Source: an uncultured Pelagibacteraceae bacterium | Lineage (GTDB): Bacteria > Pseudomonadota > Alphaproteobacteria > Pelagibacterales > Pelagibacteraceae | Length of the DNA: 64,000 nt | Assembly (NCBI GenBank): GCA_902517495.1 | Contig: CABYCO010000003.1 | Span: forward strand, 1 to 64,000 | Reading direction: 5' to 3' | Shown: positions 8,230 to 15,270 of the stretch, piece after piece | Layout: every line of letters begins with the position of its first letter | How positions within the stretch are numbered: the stretch's first letter is position 1 | The notes under the pieces: generated by a model | Databases searched by the model: none | What the model saw: the letters and a program-made list of their open reading frames with translations, nothing else | What the model was told of the DNA's origin: nothing | Made by a program: the position numbers and the translations under genes

Positions 8230-9151
8230 TTTAAATTTTATAGGTATTTTAATTGGTGCCATCATGGCATCATCAGTTCCTTTGATACTTGCTGCATCTG
8301 GGGAATTAATAACTGAAAGATCTGGTGTTTTAAATCTTGGGGTAGAAGGAATGATGATAATTGGAGCAATCTCTGGATTTGCTTTAATGGTAGTGACTGA
8401 TAATTTATTTTTTGCAGTAGTAGGCTCTATGCTGTCAGGTTTAATTATATCTCTTATTTTTGGATTGCTTACCCAATCACTCCTTACAAATCATGTAGCA
8501 ACAGGTCTTGCACTAACTATCTTTGGTATTGGAATGTCAGCAATGATAGGTAAGAATTTCGTCGGCATTCCTGGAAAGGAATTTCCATTGTTATTTGTTA
8601 ATTTAAAAGAAAGTATTCCGTTTTTGGGTCCAGTATTCTTTGGTCACTCAATTATTTTATATTTTGCATTTGGATTACCTTTTTTGACAAATTATTTTTT
8701 AAAGAAGACTAAAACTGGTTTGATTATCAGGGCTGTTGGGGACTCTCCAACTTCCGCCTCTAATCAAGGTATTAATGTTACTTTAGTAAGATATAGTTGC
8801 ATTCTTTATGGAGGTGCAATGTGTGGATTGGCAGGCGCATATCTGTCATTAATATACACTCCTCAATGGATTGAGAATATGACAGGTGGCAGAGGATGGA
8901 TTGCACTAGCTTTAGTAGTTTTTGCAACATGGAGTCCAATCAAAGTTCTTATAGGTGCATTAATATTTGGCGGAATTACAATTTTACAATTGCATATGCA
9001 GGCAGTGGGCTTAAGAATTCCAGTTCAATTATTAAGTGCATTACCTTACATCATGACAATAATAGTTTTGGTTGTAATTTCTCGTGATAGTAGAAAAATA
9101 AAACTGAATACACCAACTTCGCTGGGACAAATCTTCTATAAGGAAAAGTGA
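8219..9151 (+). CDS. BMP-family ABC transporter, permease 2
   Basis: 310-aa partner permease (YufQ-like). It opens with a hydrophobic segment and ITERSGVLNLGVEGMMIIGA (about 30-49), the hallmark of this permease family, and has about nine hydrophobic stretches. LAGAYLSL and GRGWIALALVVFATWSPIK (near 223-241) are typical. It overlaps the preceding permease by 11 bases and is followed after 88 bases by the binding-protein gene, a gap long enough for a separate promoter that would allow higher expression of the binding protein. Confidence 0.9.
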   Translation: MSFDLNFIGILIGAIMASSVPLILAASGELITERSGVLNLGVEGMMIIGAISGFALMVVTDNLFFAVVGSMLSGLIISLIFGLLTQSLLTNHVATGLALTIFGIGMSAMIGKNFVGIPGKEFPLLFVNLKESIPFLGPVFFGHSIILYFAFGLPFLTNYFLKKTKTGLIIRAVGDSPTSASNQGINVTLVRYSCILYGGAMCGLAGAYLSLIYTPQWIENMTGGRGWIALALVVFATWSPIKVLIGALIFGGITILQLHMQAVGLRIPVQLLSALPYIMTIIVLVVISRDSRKIKLNTPTSLGQIFYKEK

Positions 9152-9239
9152 TGTTAGCTATTCCAAAATAAATATTTTTTTTTATTAGAATATTGTCTAG
9201 TTTGTAGTATCACAAAATTAAATTTAAAGGGGAAATCAA

Positions 9240-10304
9240 ATGTATAAACTATTTTTAAGAAGTTTAATTTCTGTATTATTTTTGCTTGGCTTTAGCTTAA
9301 ATGCAAATGCAGAATTTAAAGTTGGTTTTGTTTATGTTGGTCCAACTGGAGACCATGGATGGACATACCAACACCATGAAGGAAGAAATGCAGTGGAAGC
9401 TTTGGGAATAAAAACTACTTATGTAGAAAGTGTACCTGAAGGTGCTGATGCAGAAAGAGTTATAAGACAATTAGCACAATCTGGTCACGACCTAATCTTT
9501 ACGACTAGTTTTGGATATATGGATCCAACAAACAAAGTTGCTAAAGATTTTCCAAATGTAAAATTTGAACATGCAACGGGTTACAAAAGAGAGCATTCAA
9601 ATGTTTCTACATATTCCGCAAGGTTTTATGAAGGTAGAACTTTATTAGGACATATGGCTGGAAAGATGACAAAGACAAATACTATCGGATACATTGCTTC
9701 TTTTCCAATTCCTGAGGTTATAAGAGGAATTAATGCAATGACTTTAGCTGCTCAAAAAGTAAATCCTGATATTAAAACAAAAATTGTTTGGGTTTTTACT
9801 TGGTATGATCCAGGAAAAGAATCTGAAGCAGCTCAAGCTTTGATTGATCAAGGTGCAGATATAATTATGCAGCATACTGACAGTACTGCTCCGGTACAAG
9901 TTGCAGAAAAAGCAGGAGTTTGGTCTTTTGGTCAAGCAAGTGATATGCAAAGATTCGCTCCAAAATCAATATTAACCTCAATTATAGATGATTGGGCGCC
10001 TTACTATGTAGAAAGATCAATTGCAGCAAGAGATGGCACTTGGAAACAACAAGATACTTGGCATGGATTAAAAGAAGGAATGGTGGCAATGGCACCATAT
10101 AATTCTGCAATGGGAAGCGACTTAGTAAAAGAAGTGGAACAACTTCAAAAAGACTTAGCTTCAGGAAAAGCTCACTCATTTACTGGTCCAATTTATGATC
10201 AAAAAGGAAACATTCTTGTAGCCGAAGGTGCTGTAGCTGACGATGGAATGCTAGCCGGAATGAATGTTTACGTTAAAGGAGTAGAAGGAGATATTCCACA
10301 GTAA
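9240..10304 (+). CDS. BMP-family substrate-binding protein (nucleoside/purine type)
   Basis: Periplasmic binding protein of the Bmp/Med (PnrA-like) family, 354 aa. A signal peptide covers about residues 1-24, ending NANA before EFKVGFVYVG; there is no lipobox, so it is a soluble periplasmic form rather than the lipoprotein seen in spirochaetes. Family features are VGFVYVGPTGDHGWTYQHHE, the DLIFTTSFGYMD segment and GADIIMQHTDSTA. A good ribosome site (AAAGGGGA) precedes the ATG. It completes the importer and faces a purine phosphoribosyltransferase gene across a terminator. The ligand is inferred to be a nucleoside or purine base; it is not shown. Confidence 0.9.
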   Translation: MYKLFLRSLISVLFLLGFSLNANAEFKVGFVYVGPTGDHGWTYQHHEGRNAVEALGIKTTYVESVPEGADAERVIRQLAQSGHDLIFTTSFGYMDPTNKVAKDFPNVKFEHATGYKREHSNVSTYSARFYEGRTLLGHMAGKMTKTNTIGYIASFPIPEVIRGINAMTLAAQKVNPDIKTKIVWVFTWYDPGKESEAAQALIDQGADIIMQHTDSTAPVQVAEKAGVWSFGQASDMQRFAPKSILTSIIDDWAPYYVERSIAARDGTWKQQDTWHGLKEGMVAMAPYNSAMGSDLVKEVEQLQKDLASGKAHSFTGPIYDQKGNILVAEGAVADDGMLAGMNVYVKGVEGDIPQ

Positions 10305-10323
10305 GAAAATTTATCAAAAGATT

Positions 10324-10356
10324 AAAAAAAAGGCCAGCTTAGTCTGGCCTTTTTTT
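10324..10356. terminator. Bidirectional intrinsic terminator
   Basis: A stem of AGGCCAG (10331-10337) with CTGGCCT (10344-10350) and a six-base loop, flanked by an A-run upstream and a T-run downstream, so a U-tract follows the stem on either strand. It separates the convergent binding-protein and phosphoribosyltransferase genes and overlaps the last codons of the latter. Confidence 0.92.
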
Positions 10357-10879
10357 ATTTAGAATACTTTTTTTTCAAACCATCTATATCAATTTCATCA
10401 TAATACTCTGATGGTTGAACAATCCATGGATCATTATCTAATAAAATTGGACAGAAATCAGGTGTAAAAGTGGAAGATTTTTTTTTCCAAAGACACGCTG
10501 TTTTAATTTCACTTATGTGGTCCTTAACAGGTTCATATTCTTTAAGCCATTCTATACTTTTATTTAAGGTAAGTCCGGTATCTGATAGATCATCTACTAA
10601 CAGTACTTTTTTAAAATCTTCGTTAGTTGCAATTGCACTTATATCTCTTGCAAATATTAGCTCACCTTGTTTATCTTGTACCTTATCACCCGAGTAACTT
10701 TGAATTACAACATAAGCGGTAGGTAATTTAAAAATTCTAGATAAAATATCTATAATTGGAGCTGCACCTCTCATGATACCAACTAATACTGTCGGCTTAT
10801 ATTTTTTTTCAATTTCTAAAGCTAGTTTTTCGACGACCTTTTTATATTCTTCATAAGAAATTATTAATTTATCAGCCAT
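10355..10879 (-). CDS. Purine phosphoribosyltransferase (xanthine/hypoxanthine-guanine type)
   Basis: 174-aa type I phosphoribosyltransferase. The PRPP-binding motif VLLVDDLSDTGLT is near residues 89-101, the early loop VGIMRGAAPIIDILSR near 34-49 and a C-terminal WIVQPSEYYDEID hood segment. It transfers ribose-5-phosphate from PRPP to a purine base, making the nucleotide in the cytosol. It is convergent with the BMP-type importer, which suggests uptake and salvage of purines, although the two are not in one operon. XGPRT and HGPRT cannot be told apart by eye. Confidence 0.85.
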   Translation of the reverse strand: MADKLIISYEEYKKVVEKLALEIEKKYKPTVLVGIMRGAAPIIDILSRIFKLPTAYVVIQSYSGDKVQDKQGELIFARDISAIATNEDFKKVLLVDDLSDTGLTLNKSIEWLKEYEPVKDHISEIKTACLWKKKSSTFTPDFCPILLDNDPWIVQPSEYYDEIDIDGLKKKYSK

Positions 10880-10922
10880 AAAAATTTGGTATCATAAATA
10901 AAAATATTAAAAAAGGATAAAT

Positions 10923-11219
10923 ATGAAAACTTATTGGATAAGTCTATACTTAGAAATCTCAAGCCAGGATAGCTTAAAAAAATATGGAGAAAAGGCTGTT
11001 CCTATAATAAAAAATTACGGAGGGAAACCAGTAGTTAGAGGTGGAAAATTAAAGTCATTTAGCGGGCCAAACGTTGTGCGTACTGTAATATGGGAGTTTC
11101 CAACTTACAATGATGCTATTTCATGCCATGAGTCAGCTGAATATAAATCTGCTTGGACTCATGCAGAGGATACAACTAAGAGAATTATGTTTATTGTTGA
11201 AGGAGTAGAACATCAATAA
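10923..11219 (+). CDS. DUF1330 family protein (first of a tandem pair)
   Basis: 98-aa protein of the DUF1330 dimeric alpha+beta barrel family. Typical are YWISLYLEI at the start, GGKPVVRGGKLKSFSG in the middle and VWEFPTYNDAISCHESAEYK, where the last segment is the conserved EF/Y-Y-A-xx-xY-S-EY pattern. The ribosome site is AAAAAGGAT before the ATG. The paralogue follows 47 bases after the stop. Members are small cytosolic proteins of unknown activity, sometimes likened to ferredoxin-like monooxygenases or decarboxylases; I assign no function. Confidence 0.82.
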   Translation: MKTYWISLYLEISSQDSLKKYGEKAVPIIKNYGGKPVVRGGKLKSFSGPNVVRTVIWEFPTYNDAISCHESAEYKSAWTHAEDTTKRIMFIVEGVEHQ

Positions 11220-11266
11220 ATTTGATAAATAAATATTACGATATACAATGGGTTCAAAGGAGAATT

Positions 11267-11554
11267 ATGAAAGGTTACGTAGTTTGTGTGTGGGAAAAAA
11301 TTAATAGTGAGGAAAAATTAAAGGAATATGCACTAAAAGCCAAGATTGCTGCAGATAAATACTCAGGGATATTTATAATTAGAGGTGGAAAAAATAGAAC
11401 AAATGAGGGAATGAACTCTCCTAGGACAACTGTAGTTGAATTTTCAGATTACAACACAGCAATAGAATTTTATGATTCCCCTGAATATCAGGAAGCAATA
11501 GACGTTATTAAAGACCATGCTGTAAGACATCATCAGATAGTTGAAGGGACTTAA
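11267..11554 (+). CDS. DUF1330 family protein (second of a tandem pair)
   Basis: 95-aa DUF1330 protein. The start at 11267 is chosen because AAAGGAG lies five bases upstream and MKGYVVCVWEKI is the normal family start; an upstream TTG at 11222 would add 15 residues with no family match. The motif FIIRGGKNRTNEGMNS and VEFSDYNTAIEFYDSPEYQ align with the first copy, but the two are clearly diverged, so the duplication is old. Its stop codon shares four bases with the stop of the convergent glycosylase gene. Function is unknown. Confidence 0.82.
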   Translation: MKGYVVCVWEKINSEEKLKEYALKAKIAADKYSGIFIIRGGKNRTNEGMNSPRTTVVEFSDYNTAIEFYDSPEYQEAIDVIKDHAVRHHQIVEGT

Positions 11555-12174
11555 TATTGAATAGGCTCATCGTCTATTGAACGCCATAAATACCAAGTAG
11601 CTACGGAACAATATGGAGAAAATCTCTTTTTCAATAAATTTACATAGCTCATCGGTGGTAAATAGCTTTTCTTATAATTGTTTGAAATAGCTCTAAGTAA
11701 ACCAATATCTTGAACGGGCCATATGTTAGGTCTATTGTAAGTAAATAGTAATATCATCTCTGCAGACCATCTACCTATTTGTCTTAATTCAGATAAATAA
11801 AGAATTGCCTCCTCGTCTCCCATTTTTTTTATAACTCTTGGATTAAATGTTTTATTTACAAATTTTTTTGCTAACTCTTTAATTCCTCTAACTTTTTGTC
11901 TGCTTAAACCACATTTTTTCAACCGAGCCGAGGTAATAGCATTAACTACTTTTGGATTTATCTTTCCTCTACATTCTTTTTTAAACTTTAAAAATACAGA
12001 ATTTGCTGCAGCGACACTTATCTGTTGTCCTATTATACTTTTACATAGAGATAAAAAAATATCTTTTCTTGTTGTTAAGGTTTTATCTTTGTATTTAGAA
12101 ATAAGTTTCTTCATTATCTTATCCTTAGAAAGATACTTTACTGCCTTTGACCAATAAATCGGGGGTTTACTCAT
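11551..12174 (-). CDS. DNA-3-methyladenine glycosylase II-like (HhH-GPD) protein
   Basis: 207-aa base-excision repair glycosylase that removes alkylated bases from DNA. The helix-hairpin-helix lies near ELRQIGRWSAE (129-139), followed by the catalytic aspartate D156 in WPVQDIGLL. IIGQQISVAAA near 47-57 is the substrate-pocket helix typical of AlkA. It lacks the N-terminal AlkA domain, as do the short AlkA-like enzymes of many bacteria, and it lacks an iron-sulfur cysteine cluster, so it is not Nth or MutY. Its start overlaps the EamA transporter's end by 8 bases (co-transcribed), and its stop shares bases with the DUF1330 gene on the other strand. Confidence 0.88.
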   Translation of the reverse strand: MSKPPIYWSKAVKYLSKDKIMKKLISKYKDKTLTTRKDIFLSLCKSIIGQQISVAAANSVFLKFKKECRGKINPKVVNAITSARLKKCGLSRQKVRGIKELAKKFVNKTFNPRVIKKMGDEEAILYLSELRQIGRWSAEMILLFTYNRPNIWPVQDIGLLRAISNNYKKSYLPPMSYVNLLKKRFSPYCSVATWYLWRSIDDEPIQY

Positions 12175-13048
12175 TTTTAAAAATTAAGTTTGGTTTTTTC
12201 AAATAAATTTCTCTTCTAAATATAATTAATGAAGATAAGACTACAAGTAATGAACCCAATAAAGTTTTATAAGATGGTATTTCATTCCAAATAAAATAAC
12301 CAAATACAATTGCAAATACTAAGCTCAAATACTTAAGTGGAGTAACTAAAGAAACTTCAGAAAGTTTATAAGATTGTCCAAGTAGTAAATTAGCAATACC
12401 TCCAAGCAAACCAATCATACACAAAAGAATAAAATCTATTAATGTAGGCATTACCCATCCAAATGGAATTGTAAACAAACCTAAAATAGATATCGCTACT
12501 GAAAAATAAAAAGAAATAAGCCAAACTGGTTCGGATGTAGATAACTGCCTGATAGCAATTGCAACATATGACATTCCTAAACAAAAAATTATTGGGTAAA
12601 TATAATAAAAATTTAAATTCGAAATACCTGGTTGTGTAATAATTATTACACCTATAAAACCAATCAAAACTGCTAACCAACGATATTTACCAATTTTTTC
12701 TGACAAAAAATAAATTGATAAAATTGTTGCAAAAATTGGTGCAGCAAATGAGATACCCACAACCGTTGCCAAAGGTAAATTTCTTAGTGCAATAAATACT
12801 GATACTATTGCCATTAATCCTGCGGCGCATCTAAAGAAATGTAATTTAGGTCGATCTGTTTTATAAAAATTTGTGTAGTTTTCTTTTGGAATTAAAAAAA
12901 ATATAGGTACTAGTCCGCAAATTCCTCTAAAAAAAAGAACTTCACCAACAGGATAATTCTCAGACCACTTAACAAGTACATCCATCATTGAAAATGCACA
13001 CACAGACAGAAACATGTACAAAAAGCCTAATTGATTTCTAGATAACAT
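12167..13048 (-). CDS. EamA/DMT-family transporter
   Basis: 293-aa inner-membrane protein with ten hydrophobic spans arranged as two EamA repeats (about 10-140 and 150-285). Marks are YMFLSVCAFSMMDVLVKW in span 1, the loop RNLPLATVVGISFAAPIFATIL and, in the second repeat, LLLGQSYKLSEVSLVTPLKY. Drug/metabolite transporters of this type move amino acids, cofactors or other small metabolites; the substrate cannot be predicted. It is translated together with the glycosylase gene. The gene is divergent from msrA with 34 bases between. Confidence 0.85.
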   Translation of the reverse strand: MLSRNQLGFLYMFLSVCAFSMMDVLVKWSENYPVGEVLFFRGICGLVPIFFLIPKENYTNFYKTDRPKLHFFRCAAGLMAIVSVFIALRNLPLATVVGISFAAPIFATILSIYFLSEKIGKYRWLAVLIGFIGVIIITQPGISNLNFYYIYPIIFCLGMSYVAIAIRQLSTSEPVWLISFYFSVAISILGLFTIPFGWVMPTLIDFILLCMIGLLGGIANLLLGQSYKLSEVSLVTPLKYLSLVFAIVFGYFIWNEIPSYKTLLGSLLVVLSSLIIFRREIYLKKPNLIFKNE

Positions 13049-13082
13049 GGATTAGATTATATTATTATTATAACATTAATCT

Positions 13083-13526
13083 ATGGAAATAGCAGTTTTA
13101 GCTTTGGGATGTTTCTGGGGTCCAGAAAAAAAATATGGTCAATTAGATGGCATCTACAGAACAGAGGTTGGATATTGTGGAGGAAACAGTCCTAATACAA
13201 ACTATAGAGAAGTTTGTACAGGAACAACTAATCATGCGGAAGCTGTAAAATTAGAATTTGATCCTAAAGTTATTACATACGAGCAAATAATTAAGAGATT
13301 TTTTGAATTTCATGATCCAACTACACTAGATTCTCAAGGTCCTGATTTTGGAACACAATATAGAAGCGAGATCTTCTACCTTAATGAAGAACAAAAAAAT
13401 ATTGCTCAAAAAGTAATAGACGAAGAAAATATAAAGTTATCTGGAAAAGTTGTAACTAAGCTATCTGAGTTGAAAAATTACTGCACTGCTGAAGAGTATC
13501 ATCAGAAATATCTAGAAAAAAGATAG
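13083..13526 (+). CDS. msrA: Peptide-methionine (S)-S-oxide reductase
   Basis: Repairs oxidised methionine. 147 aa, near the short end of the family (150-210). The catalytic cysteine C10 is in ALGCFWGPE, followed by GYCGGNSPNTNYREVCTGTTNHAE, HDPTTLDSQGPDFGTQYRS and the C-terminal EEYHQKYL. The usual proline before AEEYHQ is here NYCTAEEY, so C134 may serve as the resolving cysteine. This short form lacks the glycine-rich tail of the enterobacterial protein. The stop is one base before the sulfurtransferase gene, so the two are translated together. Confidence 0.95.
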   Translation: MEIAVLALGCFWGPEKKYGQLDGIYRTEVGYCGGNSPNTNYREVCTGTTNHAEAVKLEFDPKVITYEQIIKRFFEFHDPTTLDSQGPDFGTQYRSEIFYLNEEQKNIAQKVIDEENIKLSGKVVTKLSELKNYCTAEEYHQKYLEKR

Positions 13527-13527
13527 A

Positions 13528-14343
13528 ATGTCACTTGTTACATCAGATTGGTTAGAAAATAATTTAAGTAATATCAAAATAATTGACTGCTCATGGCATA
13601 TGCCAGGAATTGATAGAAGTCCTAAAGAGGAGTACTCTAAAAATCATATTCCTGGTGCAATTTTTTTTGACTTAGACAAGAATTCAGATCAAGATACAGA
13701 TTTACCTCACATGCTTCCTGCAAAAGAGAAATGGGAAGAGATAGTTTCTTCAATGGGCATATCAAATACTGATAGAATTGTAATTTATGATAACTCTGAT
13801 GTTCTAAGCTCATGTAGAGGTTGGTATAATTTTATTTATTTTGGTCATGATAAACACCTAGTAAGTGTTTTAGATGGTGGTTTAAAAAAATGGTTAATTG
13901 AAAATAGGAAAACAACAACTGAGAAAATAATTTTAAACAAGTCTACCTACAGAGCAACAGAAAATAAATCTCTAGTAAAAAATATTATTGAAGTAAATGA
14001 AAACATTGAAAAAAAAAAATTTACAATAATCGATGCTAGAAGTAAGGAAAGATTTAATGGAAGTGTTCCTGATCCCAGGAAGAATGTGAGAAGTGGATCT
14101 ATTCCAAACTCTGTATGTCTTCCATTTAAAGAAGTTATAAATAGCTCGGACAACACTTTTAAAGGTGTAAGTGAGATTTCAAAAAAGTTCAGCGAAATTA
14201 TTGATTTAAATGATGATAAAAGAGTTTTTTCATGTGGATCTGGTATAACAGCATGTGTTTTAGGTCTTGCATATTCCCTAGTAAATAATACATATTCTCC
14301 TACAGTTTATGATGGATCATGGGCTGAATATGGAAGAATATAA
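13528..14343 (+). CDS. sseA: 3-mercaptopyruvate/thiosulfate sulfurtransferase, rhodanese family
   Basis: 271 aa with two rhodanese domains (about 1-120 and 150-271). The catalytic cysteine is near residue 235 in FSCGSGITAC; the CG-S/T-G-I/V-T loop is characteristic of mercaptopyruvate sulfurtransferases, whereas thiosulfate forms have CRKGVT. Structural motifs DCSWHMPG, HIPGA and VLDGGLKKW are present. It moves sulfur from 3-mercaptopyruvate to thiol acceptors. It sits between msrA and the RND adaptor with two- and one-base gaps, so all four genes up to the RND permease are probably in one transcript. Confidence 0.92.
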   Translation: MSLVTSDWLENNLSNIKIIDCSWHMPGIDRSPKEEYSKNHIPGAIFFDLDKNSDQDTDLPHMLPAKEKWEEIVSSMGISNTDRIVIYDNSDVLSSCRGWYNFIYFGHDKHLVSVLDGGLKKWLIENRKTTTEKIILNKSTYRATENKSLVKNIIEVNENIEKKKFTIIDARSKERFNGSVPDPRKNVRSGSIPNSVCLPFKEVINSSDNTFKGVSEISKKFSEIIDLNDDKRVFSCGSGITACVLGLAYSLVNNTYSPTVYDGSWAEYGRI

Positions 14344-14345
14344 AA

Positions 14346-15266
14346 ATGAAAAGATCTACTAAAATAACATCAATAATAGTAATTTTTTTTCTAATTATTG
14401 CAGGTGTGATCATTGCTCGAACAATGATTGGAAACCATTTTAAAAAAAAATTTAGCAAAAGACCCCCACCAGGTATTATAGTTAAAACAGTTGAACAAAG
14501 AAAATTTCAAAATATCATTGAAACCTTCGGAACAGCTGTTCCAATTAAAACGCAGTCATACAATATTGAAAAATACGAAATTCTAGAAGAAATCAAATAT
14601 AATACCAAAGTTAAGTCTGGTGATGTTATCGCAAAATTAAAAAACAGAACAATCACAGCACCCTTCGATGGCGTAATTGGTAAAAGAAACTTTTCTGATG
14701 ATATTAATGTTTCGGAAAGTTCTGTTGTAATTGATATCGAGGACGCTTCATCTTTATTTATTGATGTTGATGTTCCAGAGGTATTCGCACCATTCGTAAA
14801 AAAAGGACTTGGTGTAAATGTAAAATTTTCTGGTAATAAGGATAAAACGTATAACGGAATAGTAGACTCTTTGGCTAGCAAAATTGATGTTAGCAATAGA
14901 TCCTTAAGACTTAGAGTTAAAATGCAAAATTCAAATTCCGAGATTTTGCCTGGTGCTTTAATGGAAGTCACAATAAAATATAATGAAAGAGTTTCGTTAG
15001 GAATACCAGATACAAGTGTAATCTTAGAAGGTAACAAGGTTTACATTTATAAAGTAGATAAAGAGAATGTAACTAAAAGAGTTGAGGTTACAGTTGGCAA
15101 CAGAAACAAAGGTTATCTTGAAGTAGAGTCAGGTTTAAACGAGGGTGATATAGTTGTTGCTGAAGGATTAAAAAAAGTGAGGCCCAATGGAAAAATTAAA
15201 CCAATTAAAGATGGTGAAAAAAAAAGTAAGTCTAGTTGGGGAAAAAAAGAAAATAAAAGTAAATAA
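14346..15266 (+). CDS. RND efflux periplasmic adaptor, lacking the coiled-coil hairpin
   Basis: 306-aa membrane-fusion protein. There is an inner-membrane anchor at about 8-28 and a periplasmic body with lipoyl-like halves at about 63-100 and 101-130, a beta-barrel to about 215 and a membrane-proximal domain (EGDIVVAEGLKKVRPNGKIKP). In usual adaptors a coiled-coil hairpin of 60-plus residues separates the lipoyl halves; here VKSGDVIAKLKN runs straight into RTITAPFDGVIG. That also explains the short length compared with about 370-400. The C-terminus is lysine-rich. It stands four bases before the RND permease gene, so they clearly act together. No TolC-like gene is in this window. Confidence 0.85.
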   Translation: MKRSTKITSIIVIFFLIIAGVIIARTMIGNHFKKKFSKRPPPGIIVKTVEQRKFQNIIETFGTAVPIKTQSYNIEKYEILEEIKYNTKVKSGDVIAKLKNRTITAPFDGVIGKRNFSDDINVSESSVVIDIEDASSLFIDVDVPEVFAPFVKKGLGVNVKFSGNKDKTYNGIVDSLASKIDVSNRSLRLRVKMQNSNSEILPGALMEVTIKYNERVSLGIPDTSVILEGNKVYIYKVDKENVTKRVEVTVGNRNKGYLEVESGLNEGDIVVAEGLKKVRPNGKIKPIKDGEKKSKSSWGKKENKSK

Positions 15267-15270
15267 TTGA

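Noticed and set aside
11222..11266. TTG start extending the second DUF1330 protein
   Set aside because: A strong AAAGGAG stands before ATG 11267, and the extra 15 residues have no family counterpart.
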